Below, in pieces: positions 1 to 8,276 of a stretch of 13,463 nt of DNA. The position numbers were made by a program, and so were the translations under genes. The stretch covers positions 8,396-21,858 of the forward strand of contig DHOO01000048.1 of the NCBI GenBank assembly GCA_002409975.1, in the 5' to 3' direction. Numbering within the stretch: the stretch's first letter is position 1; each line of letters opens with the position of its first letter. The DNA is from Firmicutes bacterium UBA5388. Its GTDB lineage: Bacteria; Bacillota; UBA4882; UBA10575. The notes under the pieces are model-generated. The model worked only from the letters and a program-made list of their open reading frames with translations, had not been told where the DNA came from and did not search any database.

Positions 1-21
1 ACAAGCAACAAGCAACGAGGT
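1..21 (+). repeat. Heptamer array at window start
   Basis: ACAAGCA, ACAAGCA, ACGAGGT in direct succession. The first two units are identical and the third provides the CGAGG ribosome-binding site of the gene starting at 28. The array may extend upstream beyond the window. Confidence 0.6.
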
Positions 22-27
22 GTTCCT

Positions 28-591
28 TTGAACAAGAAAAGAAAAATTTCTAATCAAGAGCGGATCAGAATGATAACCAAAACTGGGCTCTATATCGCCC
101 TGGGGGTTACCCTCAGCCTCCTCGAGACCTATCTTATTCCCCTTGGTTTAGTGCTCCCCATCCCCGGGGCGAAGATTGGTTTAGCTAATCTGGTGACGCT
201 GGTTGTCTTACTGACGGAGAAAAATCAAATGGTGTGGTTAGTAACCGGGGGGAGAATTTTTCTGGCTTCGCTGCTGACTGGGACTTTATTCTCAGTTTCC
301 TTTGCTTTAAGTGTGGGGGGGAGTATTGCCGCTCTTTTAGTAATGAGTATCTTACGAAAGAAAGCACCAAAGCTTTTTAGTCTGATTGGTCTAAGTATTG
401 CCGGGGCGGTTGCGCATAATAGCGGACAGTTATTAACCTTGTATCTTCTTCTTCCCGGCGCCGGCGTTTTTTCCTTTCTTCCCTGGGCGCTGTTACTGGC
501 GATCCCTTCCGGGTGGCTAACGGGCTACCTGGCCATTCAAATTATTCAAAGTCTGCAGCGGGAAAGAGGTAATGAGCATGGCGGAGCTTGA
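28..591 (+). CDS. Gx transporter family / HepI-like integral membrane protein
   Basis: 187-residue, strongly hydrophobic protein with about five predicted membrane segments after a short basic N-terminus (KKRKISNQERIR). The stretch PGAKIGLANLVTLVVLL near residues 47-63 is the signature of the Pfam family once named heptaprenyl diphosphate synthase component I and now usually annotated as a Gx transporter. Its substrate is not settled by sequence; in many Bacillota it sits beside NusG-domain-II and FMN-binding proteins, which would lie upstream of this window. The start is TTG at 28, chosen because CGAGG (16-20) lies 7 nt upstream; no ATG is well placed. Its 3' end overlaps recD2, so the two are probably translated from one mRNA. 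Family assignment is confident; molecular function is not. Confidence 0.85.
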   Translation: MNKKRKISNQERIRMITKTGLYIALGVTLSLLETYLIPLGLVLPIPGAKIGLANLVTLVVLLTEKNQMVWLVTGGRIFLASLLTGTLFSVSFALSVGGSIAALLVMSILRKKAPKLFSLIGLSIAGAVAHNSGQLLTLYLLLPGAGVFSFLPWALLLAIPSGWLTGYLAIQIIQSLQRERGNEHGGA

Positions 592-2740
592 AGGAATTAT
601 TGAACGAATTACCTACCAAAATGAAGAGAATGGTTATACGGTGGCCCGTTTTAAATCCGCGACCGAAAACACGACCATCGTTGGCTATTTATCCAACGTG
701 AGAGTGGGAGAAAGTTTGCGACTGAGCGGAGAGTGGAGCATCCATCCGACCTATGGGCGACAATTTAATGCCGATACTTTTGAGGTGATCCCCCCGGTGA
801 CGATCGAAGGGATTGAACGCTACCTTGGTTCAGGCCTGATTAAAGGTATTGGACCGGTTACAGCCGGAAAAATAGTTAAGGCCTTTGGGCTCTCAGCGCT
901 TAACATCATTGAGGAGAACCCGGAGCGGCTCCTAGAAATTGAGGGGATTGGAGCGCAAAAAGCCGATAAAATCACCAAGGCGCTAACTGAACAGAAAGAG
1001 ATCCGCCGCGTAATGATCTTTCTCCGCGGAGTAGGCATCACTCCGGTCTTAGCGACCAAAATATATCATCATTACGGAGAAAAAGCAGCGGAAATAATAC
1101 GGGACAATCCTTATCGCCTGGCTGATGACTTGTTCGGAGTTGGTTTTAAGACCGCGGACCGAATTGCCGGGCTTTTAGGGAGGAAAGACCCCGCCTCTCC
1201 CGAACGGATTCGAGCAGCCATCCTTTATTTCTTACGCAAATATGCTGAGGAAGGGCATGTCTTTGCTCCTCAGGAGGAGTTTACTAAAGAAGTCAGTGGG
1301 GAATTGGATGTTTCGGAGGAAGCAGTAGCGAAAGGGATCACCGGGTTGGCTGGAGAAAAAGAAATCTATCAAGAAGATGGCCTGCTTTATCTGGCGTTTT
1401 TTTACTGGTGTGAACGCAGGGCCGCTGAAAAACTAGCTTCTCTGTTGGGAGCGGGGCTGGAGAAAAAACTGACGCCTGCTGAGCAAAAAGAGCTGAACCT
1501 TACCGCGCTCACTTTTGAGCAGCGTTTAGCGGTAAAAAAGTCGCTCCAGGAAGGCGTTTTGATCATTACCGGCGGGCCGGGAACCGGAAAAACAACAACC
1601 GTTTGTAGTTTAATCCGCTTGTTCCGATTAAAAGAGGAAAAAGTACTGTTGGCCGCGCCGACTGGACGGGCGGCTAAAAGACTAAGTGAAACTACCGGAG
1701 AAGAGGCCAAGACGCTCCATCGTCTATTGGAGTTTGGCTATACTTCGGGTACGGGTTTACATTACGGACGGAATGAAGAGCGTCCGCTAGAGGCGGATGT
1801 GGTGATCGTTGATGAAGTTTCGATGCTCGATCTACCCCTTTTTTACCAGTTATTAAAGGCCATTACTCCGGGGACGAGATTAATCTTGGTGGGGGATCAG
1901 GACCAATTGCCATCGGTTGGCCCCGGTTCAGTGCTGCGGGATCTGATTACGGCGGGAGTGGTTCCTCTGGTCCGCTTAAAGACTGTCTTTCGTCAGCAGG
2001 CCGAGAGTAAGATTGTAACTAATGCCCACCGGATTAATAAAGGGGTCATGCCCGAGTTAAAAGGGGCTAATGATTTTTATTTTCTTAACGCCGCAGAGCC
2101 AACGAAGATCGTGGAGGAGATCATTAGGCTAGTGACGGTAAGACTTCCGCGTTATTTGCAATGTGATCCGCTGGCGGAGATCCAAATTCTTTCTCCGATG
2201 CGGAAGACCATAACCGGGGTGGAAAACCTTAATACCCTTCTGCAAAAGGTGTTGAATGCCGAGTCCAGCTCCAAACCGGAGCTTTATTTTGGAGAAAGGA
2301 TTTTCCGGCAAGGCGATAAAGTGATGCAGATCAGGAATAATTATCAAAAGATGATTTTTAATGGGGATATGGGGAGAATTGTGAAGATTGATCCCGAAGA
2401 ACAACTGGTAACCGTGGCTTTTACCGAAGAACAAGAGGAACATCTGGTTACTTATGATTATGAGGAATTGGATGAGTTGGTTCTGGCTTATGCCATTTCT
2501 GTTCATAAAAGCCAAGGGAGTGAATATCCGGTGGTGGTTCTACCGGTAACTACCCAACATTTTTTGTTGTTGCAAAGAAATCTGTTCTACACTGCCATTA
2601 CGCGAGCAAAGAAGATGGTCGTCTTGGTCGGTACAAAGAAAGCTCTGGCCATCGCGGTGCAGAATAATAAAATTGAAAAACGTTATTCGCGTTTGGATGA
2701 GTTGCTGGTCGTTCACGTCGGCTACTCCCAGCGCACGTGA
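578..2740 (+). CDS. recD2: RecD2 family ATP-dependent 5'-3' DNA helicase
   Basis: About 720 residues, close to the Deinococcus RecD2 length and somewhat shorter than B. subtilis YrrC. It belongs to superfamily 1B, acts on DNA with a 5' tail, and functions in repair and fork stability without RecBC. Visible order (numbered from the 578 start): N-terminal OB-like region (1-80, opening ELEGIIERITYQNEENGYTV), tandem helix-hairpin-helix segments (about 85-200), Walker A GGPGTGKTTT (332-341, Lys338), motif Ia PTGRAAKRL, Walker B DE at 412-413, motif III GDQDQLPSVGPGS, FRQ (motif IV), VHKSQG (642-647) and YTAITRA (671-677). All catalytic motifs are intact. An in-frame ATG at 572 is also possible, but AGAGG (565-569) is only 2 nt from it and 8 nt from ATG 578, so 578 is preferred. 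It overlaps the preceding membrane-protein gene. Confidence 0.95.
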   Translation: MAELEGIIERITYQNEENGYTVARFKSATENTTIVGYLSNVRVGESLRLSGEWSIHPTYGRQFNADTFEVIPPVTIEGIERYLGSGLIKGIGPVTAGKIVKAFGLSALNIIEENPERLLEIEGIGAQKADKITKALTEQKEIRRVMIFLRGVGITPVLATKIYHHYGEKAAEIIRDNPYRLADDLFGVGFKTADRIAGLLGRKDPASPERIRAAILYFLRKYAEEGHVFAPQEEFTKEVSGELDVSEEAVAKGITGLAGEKEIYQEDGLLYLAFFYWCERRAAEKLASLLGAGLEKKLTPAEQKELNLTALTFEQRLAVKKSLQEGVLIITGGPGTGKTTTVCSLIRLFRLKEEKVLLAAPTGRAAKRLSETTGEEAKTLHRLLEFGYTSGTGLHYGRNEERPLEADVVIVDEVSMLDLPLFYQLLKAITPGTRLILVGDQDQLPSVGPGSVLRDLITAGVVPLVRLKTVFRQQAESKIVTNAHRINKGVMPELKGANDFYFLNAAEPTKIVEEIIRLVTVRLPRYLQCDPLAEIQILSPMRKTITGVENLNTLLQKVLNAESSSKPELYFGERIFRQGDKVMQIRNNYQKMIFNGDMGRIVKIDPEEQLVTVAFTEEQEEHLVTYDYEELDELVLAYAISVHKSQGSEYPVVVLPVTTQHFLLLQRNLFYTAITRAKKMVVLVGTKKALAIAVQNNKIEKRYSRLDELLVVHVGYSQRT

Positions 2741-2859
2741 AGGCGCCGAACATCAGAGCCGGGTAAATCGACAAGCATCGAAATATTTTCTGGGTTATTC
2801 CAGCCGGGCGGTAATTACCTGGTGTTCAGAGCCCAGAAATGGCAAAGGGGAGGATGTAA

Positions 2860-4614
2860 TTGTTGTATTTTCGCTATTACCTGACCCTGTTGTTTAAAGC
2901 GAATGGTTTTGCCATCAACATTTCTCCCGACCCTGAGCTTGAAGTTTGGTGGGGAACAAAGAACGGAGGAGCTGAAGTCTGGTGCTGGGACCGGTCCTTT
3001 CCTTTGTGGCTGGCAGAGAGAATTCAGGTGAATTGTCTCCCGTTACTAGGGGAAAGGACCGATTTTTCCTTTCGGCGCCTTAATAAAGAGCTTGCCAGAA
3101 CAACTAGACGATATGCCTGGACGGAGAAAGGCGCTTGGGTTCGTGTTCATAACCATCCTTCTCCTTCCCAACTTCTTTCGGGTCGAGATCAGATGAGGCG
3201 CTTGCTCCAAAAACTTCTTCCCGGGAGGGAATTGACCCCTGCTGAGCTTGTCCGTTCTTTAGCACGGACTGGGCTTGAGGCGCCGGAGAACATCCTTGAA
3301 TTGCTCCTTCATGAGCTGGTCTTGGAAGGAAGGATCAAACGGGTGGCCGGAGTAGGGCTGGATCCGATCGGGCGTTTTTATTGTCGTCGGTGCGGGGAAA
3401 AAGAAAGGATTTATCTGGAATATCTACAGGCCGCTCCCTATCCGTGCCGGGTTTGTTCGTCCTGTTGGAACCTGGGTACTCTTTCCGATTTAGTCCCACT
3501 GTATAGTTGGAGGGGGGAGACGCCGACCGTAAAGGTGGGCTCAGCGCCTCAGCTTCTCCTTCCGGAATTTACCTACTGGCAGCAACGGGCCGTTGATCAG
3601 GTCCTTAGTTTCTGGCAGAATGAGAGCGCCCGTACCCTTTTAGTATGGGCGGTTTGTGGCGCCGGCAAGACAGAAGTGGTCTTCCCGGTGCTCAAGGTAG
3701 CATTATCCCAGGGGAAAAGAGTGTTGCTGACCGTTCCGCGGCGGGAGATCGTAAGAGAATTGGCGGAACGAATTAAACAAAGTTTTCCCGGCTTGGATTT
3801 TACTATTCTATATGGTGGCCGAAAAGAAGAAGTTCCGGGTTCATTGTTAGTGGTGGCGACTACCCATCAGTTGCTGCGCTTTGCGCCTTTTTTTCACCTG
3901 GTGATTGTAGATGAAGCGGATGCCTTCCCTTTATATGGGAATCCCATGTTGAACGCCGCCTTAGACAAGGTGCTGCTGCCGACAGGTAAGAAAATTTATA
4001 TGACCGCGACTCCCGATGCCTCCTGGCGGGGAATGGCCGACCAACGGAAGATTGAGGTGGCAAAGATTCCCCTTCGTTATCACGGTCACTTATTACCCCT
4101 ACCCTTGCTGGTTAGATGTAAATTACCCACGAGAAAAGAATGGTTTGTACCAGGGGTTTTAAGCGATTTTATTCTTGGTCTTCAAGAGAGGAACCGAAAA
4201 GCCTTGATCTTCCTACCCACAGTCGAGCTAGTGGAGGAGTTTGGGACCAAATTGAAAGGTTATTTTCAAGAAAAGAACCATCAGCTTGCTTACCTTCACT
4301 CCCGGGATCCTCAGCGAGAGGAGAAGATTAGAAAATTCTCTTCCGGCTCACTTACTACGCTCTTCACTACTACTCTTTTAGAACGAGGCTTAAATTTTCG
4401 CGGTCTGGATGTCATGATTTTATACGCCGATCATCAGCGGATCTTCTCTACTGAAACTTTGATTCAAATTGCCGGTCGGGTGGGTAGAAGCGCTGAAGAC
4501 CCTGATGGTATAGTTTACTTTGTAGCCGACACGGTCTCCCCGGCGATGAAAGAAGCCAGAAGAGGAATAGAGCTCATGAATAAAGAAGCGCGGAAGATGC
4601 GGAGGTTTACGTAA
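2860..4614 (+). CDS. comFA: ComFA-like DEAD-box DNA-uptake helicase
   Basis: 584 residues. ComFA is the cytosolic ATPase that helps pull single-stranded DNA through the ComEC channel during natural transformation. The family's four-Cys zinc site is present (C175, C178, C196, C199, with a further C202). Helicase motifs follow: GAGKT (267-271), VDEAD (350-354), TAT (382-384), ERGLNFRG, and QIAGRVGR (536-543). The start is TTG at 2860 with AAAGGGGAGG (2844-2853) 6 nt upstream; a second TTG follows directly. The protein is about 120 residues longer than B. subtilis ComFA, the extra being N-terminal. Residues about 95-170 (LTPAELVRSLARTGLEAPEN onward) look like a small helical, winged-helix-like module, which is inference. 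comFC follows 67 nt downstream; comFB is missing. Confidence 0.88.
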   Translation: MLYFRYYLTLLFKANGFAINISPDPELEVWWGTKNGGAEVWCWDRSFPLWLAERIQVNCLPLLGERTDFSFRRLNKELARTTRRYAWTEKGAWVRVHNHPSPSQLLSGRDQMRRLLQKLLPGRELTPAELVRSLARTGLEAPENILELLLHELVLEGRIKRVAGVGLDPIGRFYCRRCGEKERIYLEYLQAAPYPCRVCSSCWNLGTLSDLVPLYSWRGETPTVKVGSAPQLLLPEFTYWQQRAVDQVLSFWQNESARTLLVWAVCGAGKTEVVFPVLKVALSQGKRVLLTVPRREIVRELAERIKQSFPGLDFTILYGGRKEEVPGSLLVVATTHQLLRFAPFFHLVIVDEADAFPLYGNPMLNAALDKVLLPTGKKIYMTATPDASWRGMADQRKIEVAKIPLRYHGHLLPLPLLVRCKLPTRKEWFVPGVLSDFILGLQERNRKALIFLPTVELVEEFGTKLKGYFQEKNHQLAYLHSRDPQREEKIRKFSSGSLTTLFTTTLLERGLNFRGLDVMILYADHQRIFSTETLIQIAGRVGRSAEDPDGIVYFVADTVSPAMKEARRGIELMNKEARKMRRFT

Positions 4615-4637
4615 AGCTACCTTACCATAAATAATAT

Positions 4638-4664
4638 TAAGAAAAGCCGGTTTCTATCCGATAA
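4638..4664 (+). promoter_or_regulatory. Candidate sigma-28 promoter before comFC
   Basis: TAAG (4638-4641), a 15-nt spacer, then TCCGATAA (4657-4664). This resembles the sigma-28 consensus TAAA-N15-GCCGATAA with one mismatch in each element. The predicted start point near 4671 would fall right at the comFC ribosome-binding site, leaving almost no leader, so this is weaker than the other two sigma-28 promoters in the window. Confidence 0.35.
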
Positions 4665-4681
4665 ATAAATAGGGGTTTCTT

Positions 4682-5431
4682 TTGGCAAATTTATATCAAA
4701 GAATCTTAGAATTAATCTATCCTCCGTTACCGAGGTGTGTTTTTTGCGGGGATAGTTTTCAACCCTATTATCAGCTTGCCTTTTGTCGAAGATGCCTGGC
4801 CCGGATGCCATTGATTACTAAACCGGTCTGTTCCCGGTGTGACCGCCCACTGAGAGGAAGGGAGCAGGAACCCTGTTCTCAGTGTCGAACGGAAGCCCGG
4901 TTTTACGAACAAGGGTTGGCGGTGGCGGTGTATGATGGTTTTATGCGGGAATTACTACATGCCGCCAAATATAATTTCCGTCCGGATTTGGCAAGGGGGC
5001 TGGGTACTCTCTTAGCGGCGTGGGCAGAAAACGAAACCAGGCTTGATGATATTCAAATCATCATCCCCATTCCTCTTCACCCCCAAAAGTTGTCAGCCCG
5101 CGGTTACAACCAGTCACAATTGATGGCGCAACCATTAGCGGCAGCTATCCGTCGTCCTCTGCTTTCGGAGACGCTTTATCGGGTTAAACCTACCAAGAGC
5201 CAGAGCAAACTAAGTCGCAAGGAAAGAAAGGAAAATGCCGAGGACGCCTTTTTAGTGGCGGATTGCCAAGCGGTAGCCGGGAAAAAAGTACTGTTGGTCG
5301 ATGACATCTGTACTACGGGTTACACGCTTTCGGAAGCGGCTAGAGTACTATTACTGGCAGGCGCTACCGGAGTCAAAGCCCTAACTATTGCGGTAGGAGT
5401 GCTTGAGGAAAAGTGGATGCTGAAACCGTAA
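4682..5431 (+). CDS. comFC: ComFC/GntX family phosphoribosyltransferase-fold protein
   Basis: 249 residues. ComFC is required with ComFA for transformation in Bacillus and Streptococcus and binds ComFA. The N-terminus carries two CxxC-CxxC zinc sites (C19/C22/C35/C38 and C50/C53/C65/C68). The remainder is a type I phosphoribosyltransferase fold: LHAAKYNF, the PIPLHPQKLSARGYNQSQLMA-type segment, and the PRPP loop VLLVDDICTTG with D207-D208 and T211-T212-G213. The start is TTG at 4682 with AGGGG (4671-4675) 6 nt upstream. Length is normal for the family. It lies between comFA and yvyF, as in B. subtilis apart from the missing comFB. Whether it has enzymatic PRTase activity is not known. Confidence 0.9.
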   Translation: MANLYQRILELIYPPLPRCVFCGDSFQPYYQLAFCRRCLARMPLITKPVCSRCDRPLRGREQEPCSQCRTEARFYEQGLAVAVYDGFMRELLHAAKYNFRPDLARGLGTLLAAWAENETRLDDIQIIIPIPLHPQKLSARGYNQSQLMAQPLAAAIRRPLLSETLYRVKPTKSQSKLSRKERKENAEDAFLVADCQAVAGKKVLLVDDICTTGYTLSEAARVLLLAGATGVKALTIAVGVLEEKWMLKP

Positions 5432-5468
5432 TGACCATCATGGAGTTTTATATAAGGAGGGCCATTAT

Positions 5469-5882
5469 TTGAGTTTGAAAAATTGTAAACGATGTGGAAG
5501 TTTATTTAGCTTTCAAGAACATAATGTTTGCCAACAATGTTTAGGCAAGGACGAAGCAGATTTCCAGAAGATCTGGGAGTATATGCGGGAGCATCCTGGG
5601 GTTTCTGTTCTTGTGTTAAGCCGCGAGACCGGGGTCGAACCAGCGGTGATTACTAGGTTTTTGCGAGAAGGTCGTTTAGCTTCTGAGGAGATGGATGAAG
5701 ATTCCGGGGGAAAGGTCTGCGAATCCTGTGGCGTTCCAATTTTTCAGGGGCGTTACTGTCAAAAATGTGTTGTTAAATTACGTTCCGAGTTAACACAAGC
5801 AGCCAAAGACATCCGAAATCGCGCCGAGGTTAAGATCCCGGGAAAAGTTCATTCTTTAGATTCTATTTATAAGCGGCGTTAA
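5469..5882 (+). CDS. yvyF: YvyF (TIGR03826) flagellar-operon zinc protein
   Basis: 137 residues, matching the YvyF family found between comF genes and flgM in Bacillota. Two CxxC pairs bind metal at the N-terminus (C6/C9, C21/C24) and two more lie in the C-terminal half (C84/C87, C97/C100). Residues 35-70 (IWEYMREHPGVSVLVLSRET onward, ending FLREGRL) resemble a helix-turn-helix of the MerR/Xre kind, suggesting a small regulator. The start is TTG at 5469 with a strong AAGGAGG (5454-5460) 8 nt upstream. It sits 37 nt after comFC and about 30 nt before a sigma-28 promoter that starts the flgM unit. The role in the family is poorly defined; it has been linked to flagellar gene control mainly by position. 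Confidence 0.85.
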   Translation: MSLKNCKRCGSLFSFQEHNVCQQCLGKDEADFQKIWEYMREHPGVSVLVLSRETGVEPAVITRFLREGRLASEEMDEDSGGKVCESCGVPIFQGRYCQKCVVKLRSELTQAAKDIRNRAEVKIPGKVHSLDSIYKRR

Positions 5883-5914
5883 TCTTTCTTTAAAAAATAA
5901 ACAGTAAATTCCAC

Positions 5915-5942
5915 TAAACATCCGGCGGGGAGAGACCGATAT
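5915..5942 (+). promoter_or_regulatory. Sigma-28 (SigD/FliA) promoter for flgM
   Basis: TAAA (5915-5918), a 16-nt spacer, then ACCGATAT (5935-5942), matching sigma-28 consensus TAAA-N15/16-GCCGATAT at all but the first base of the -10 element. The expected transcript start is near 5949, about 34 nt before the flgM ATG. In B. subtilis flgM also has a SigD promoter, giving a late-class feedback loop. It lies in the non-coding gap between yvyF and flgM. Confidence 0.82.
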
Positions 5943-5982
5943 AAGCTTTGAGAGATCTTCCAAGGGAAAGGGGTCAAAAGAC

Positions 5983-6285
5983 ATGATCATCTCAAATCAA
6001 CAAGTTAAATCAATTATTAAAGCCTATAATGTGGCAACTAGTCAAAAAAATCGGACCGTATTGTCAACAGAGTCCGTACGACGGGGTGATTCCTTGCTAC
6101 TGTCGCCAGAAGCCAAAGAGTTAAACAAGATTCGTAATAATATAGCTCAGTTACCTGAGGTTCGTTCCGAACTTGTGGAAAAGATTAGGGATTCAATCGC
6201 CAAAGGTGAATATCAGGTTTCCAGCGAGCAGGTGGCCCACCGGATGTTGGTGCGAAGTCTGGTTGACCGAATTGTGGGAGGATGA
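5983..6285 (+). CDS. flgM: FlgM, anti-sigma-28 factor
   Basis: 100 residues, typical FlgM length. FlgM holds sigma-28 inactive until the hook is finished, then is exported (in Bacillus its release may differ). Visible features are an unstructured, polar N-terminal half with the conserved RRGDSLLLSPEAKEL segment (about 34-48), followed by the helical sigma-binding C-terminal half VRSELVEKIRDSIAKGEYQV, in which the short-helix pattern I-x(4)-G-x-Y is the family hallmark. ATG at 5983 is preceded by AAAGGGG (5967-5973). It is transcribed from the sigma-28 promoter at 5915, so it is under the control of the factor it inhibits. Its last codons overlap flgN (ATGA at 6282). Confidence 0.93.
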   Translation: MIISNQQVKSIIKAYNVATSQKNRTVLSTESVRRGDSLLLSPEAKELNKIRNNIAQLPEVRSELVEKIRDSIAKGEYQVSSEQVAHRMLVRSLVDRIVGG

Positions 6286-6704
6286 AGAGGGTGCCGACTA
6301 AGGAAATCCAAGATCTGATGACGCAAGAAATCAACCTTCTCAAAAGATTGGTCGCTTTGGCTCTAGATAAAAAAGAAGCTATTTTACATGATGATATTGG
6401 GGAATTAGGCAGAATTATTAACGAAGAAAAGAAAGAACTAATGATTGCTAATAGTTTACTCGGTCAGAACCATGCTCAAAGGCGGGAGGCTCCTGATTTG
6501 CAATCTGTTAACGAAGAAAGGGCGAGCTTGGTCAGGCAAATTAAGGAGTTGAACCTTTTTAACCAACAGTTACTTGAAGATTCTCTGGCTGTGGCCGGCT
6601 ACTGTCTGAGGGTTATCCATGGTGATGAAGGGAGTAACCTTTATGGTTCTTCCGGAAATGTGGAGACTCAAGGCAACAAGTCAGTAATTAATTGGAGAGG
6701 ATAA
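6282..6704 (+). CDS. flgN: FlgN-like chaperone for FlgK and FlgL
   Basis: 140 residues, almost all helical, with heptad-like Leu/Ile spacing that fits an antiparallel coiled coil. Family role: cytosolic chaperone that delivers the hook-associated proteins FlgK and FlgL to the flagellar type III export gate; the B. subtilis counterpart is YvyG. Sequence similarity in this family is low, so the call rests on length, helix pattern and its exact place between flgM and flgK. The start is uncertain: ATG 6282 overlaps the flgM stop as ATGA but directly abuts GGGAGG (6276-6281), while GTG 6291 lies 9 nt from the same SD and may be the real start. The flgK SD lies inside its 3' end. Confidence 0.85.
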   Translation: MKRVPTKEIQDLMTQEINLLKRLVALALDKKEAILHDDIGELGRIINEEKKELMIANSLLGQNHAQRREAPDLQSVNEERASLVRQIKELNLFNQQLLEDSLAVAGYCLRVIHGDEGSNLYGSSGNVETQGNKSVINWRG

Positions 6705-6705
6705 C

Positions 6706-8148
6706 ATGCGTTCAACTTTTGGAGGAATTGAGACCAGCCTGCGGGGTTTGCGGGCTCAACAGTTGGCTCTGGATCTGACAGGACACAATATTAGTAATGC
6801 CAACACACCGGGATATTCCCGGCAAATAGCGGGGATGACGGCTACTGACCCTTATGCGGTTCCAACTATGAATCGGAATGCGATTGCGGGTCAGATTGGA
6901 ACCGGAGTTATGGTTGATCAGATTCGGCGGATGCGCGATGAATTTGTTGATCGCAGAACACAATTTGAGAGCGCTTCTTTGGGTTACTGGGATGCCCGGC
7001 AAAGAAACTTTGATCAATTGGAAGTAACGATGGCGGAACCGGCTGACCTGGAGACCGGCGCCAGTATCGGTTCGCAGCTTAATGAGTTCTGGGATGCCCT
7101 CCAGAAACTGGGTAATGCCAACCGCCCGGATAATGCGGCGGTGCGCTCCGTAGTGCGGGAGAAAGCGATTAACCTTTGCGATACCATTCGTAGCACTTAT
7201 AACCAGCTTAAAACTTTACAACAGGATCTGAATACCGAGATTGGGGTCCGAGTGGGTAGAGTTAACAGTCTGGCGCAACAGATCGCCGGACTTAATGGAG
7301 AAATTGCGAAAGTGGTGGCGATGGGTGATCACCCCAATGATTTATTAGACCACCGCGAAGTTTTGGTTACCGAACTTTCAAAACTAACAGCCATCTCAGT
7401 CCAGAGTGATGAGCTTAATCGCTACAGTATTAATATCTCTGGGATGATGTTGGTTAACGGGGATGCTTCTTTTGCCCTGGAAACGGTAGCCAATGCTAAT
7501 GGGATGTATAAAGCGGTATGGGCTTATAACCAGCAGCCCGTTAACTTTTCCGACGGGGAGATTAAAGGTCTGATGGAGATGCGCGATGTGGAAGTGCCGT
7601 ATTATATGAAGGCATTAGATGAGTTTACCGAGACTTTAGTGACGGCGTTTAATGACCAACATGAGCTGGGATATGGTTTGGATGGACTTGACGGTCGTAG
7701 GTTTTTCGAAGCAGGGAGTGATGCTTCGAATATTACCTTGGATGCTGCCATCCTCGATTCAGTTAACGGTCTGAACGCGATTGCCGCTTCTTTAAGTGCA
7801 GATCCTCAAGCGGTTGGTAATGGTGAGAATGCTTTAGCTCTTGCGAATTTGATCAAGAACCAACCCTTTGCTGCGCTTGGAGGGGCTTCCTTATCCGATT
7901 TTTACGGCGGCTTAATTGCTAAATTAGGGGTGGATGCGGAAAAGGCTAAAGTCACCCATGCTAACCAGAAGACGCTGATTGGTCACTTACAAAATATGCA
8001 GGAATCGGTGGCTGGGGTCTCACTCGATGAAGAGATGGCGAATATGATTAAATTTCAGAATGCTTACAATGCGGCTGCTCGGATGATGACCGCCATTGAC
8101 GAGACATTGGATAAGCTGATTAATGGCACCGGGATAGTGGGTAGGTAG
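6706..8148 (+). CDS. flgK: FlgK, flagellar hook-associated protein 1
   Basis: 480 residues. FlgK forms the first ring of the hook-filament junction outside the cell. The N-terminal D0 signature is clear (GGIETSLRGLRAQQLALDLT followed by GHNISNANTPGYSRQ, the flagellar rod/hook motif), and the C-terminal D0 helix reads DEEMANMIKFQNAYNAAARM with the usual MMTAIDETLDKLI end. The middle is a coiled-coil D1 and a moderately variable domain, all in frame. ATG 6706 has GGAGAGG (6694-6700) 5 nt upstream, overlapping the flgN end. The stop codon at 8146-8148 lies inside the first copy of a direct repeat (8145-8172). It is probably co-transcribed from the flgM promoter. Confidence 0.97.
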   Translation: MRSTFGGIETSLRGLRAQQLALDLTGHNISNANTPGYSRQIAGMTATDPYAVPTMNRNAIAGQIGTGVMVDQIRRMRDEFVDRRTQFESASLGYWDARQRNFDQLEVTMAEPADLETGASIGSQLNEFWDALQKLGNANRPDNAAVRSVVREKAINLCDTIRSTYNQLKTLQQDLNTEIGVRVGRVNSLAQQIAGLNGEIAKVVAMGDHPNDLLDHREVLVTELSKLTAISVQSDELNRYSINISGMMLVNGDASFALETVANANGMYKAVWAYNQQPVNFSDGEIKGLMEMRDVEVPYYMKALDEFTETLVTAFNDQHELGYGLDGLDGRRFFEAGSDASNITLDAAILDSVNGLNAIAASLSADPQAVGNGENALALANLIKNQPFAALGGASLSDFYGGLIAKLGVDAEKAKVTHANQKTLIGHLQNMQESVAGVSLDEEMANMIKFQNAYNAAARMMTAIDETLDKLINGTGIVGR

Positions 8149-8172
8149 TCGCCACGCCGGCAAGCTGGGGCA
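8145..8172 (+). repeat. Direct repeat copy 1 (flgK-flgL spacer)
   Basis: 28 nt beginning GTAGTC, overlapping the flgK stop codon, and ending AGCTGGGGCA. It matches the copy at 8277-8305 at 24 of 29 aligned positions with one 1-nt gap. It can form a weak hairpin (8155-8160 with 8165-8170, one mismatch and one G-U pair). CCGGCAA (8157-8163) can alternatively pair with TTGCCGG at 8212-8218 in the same spacer. Confidence 0.8.
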
Positions 8173-8193
8173 CATGAAAGAATGAAAATTGGG

Positions 8194-8207
8194 ACGAGCC
8201 ATGAGCG
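8194..8207 (+). repeat. Degenerate heptamer pair
   Basis: Two adjacent 7-nt units, ACGAGCC and ATGAGCG, of the same degenerate family as the arrays at 1-21, 8256-8276 and 10496-10530. Two units alone would not be convincing; they are listed because of the other arrays. Confidence 0.45.
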
Positions 8208-8255
8208 GTATTTGCCGGATTTTGGGACCTACAGTCGCAAAGGTTATCATTCAAC

Positions 8256-8276
8256 ACAAGTGACGAGCTGCGAGAA
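8256..8276 (+). repeat. Degenerate heptamer array (three units)
   Basis: Three head-to-tail 7-nt units, ACAAGTG, ACGAGCT and GCGAGAA, end exactly where the second long direct repeat begins (8277). The consensus across the window is about ACRAGYN. The spacer is otherwise without a convincing gene. Confidence 0.6.

Noticed and set aside
2129..2515. A 128-codon - strand ORF inside recD2
   Set aside because: It lies wholly within the conserved helicase core of recD2, which is intact on the + strand.
2673..2897. A 74-codon + strand ORF between recD2 and comFA
   Set aside because: It overlaps both well-supported genes out of frame and has no SD or recognisable feature; the 119-nt gap shows only short GC-rich dyads and one ACAAGCA unit.
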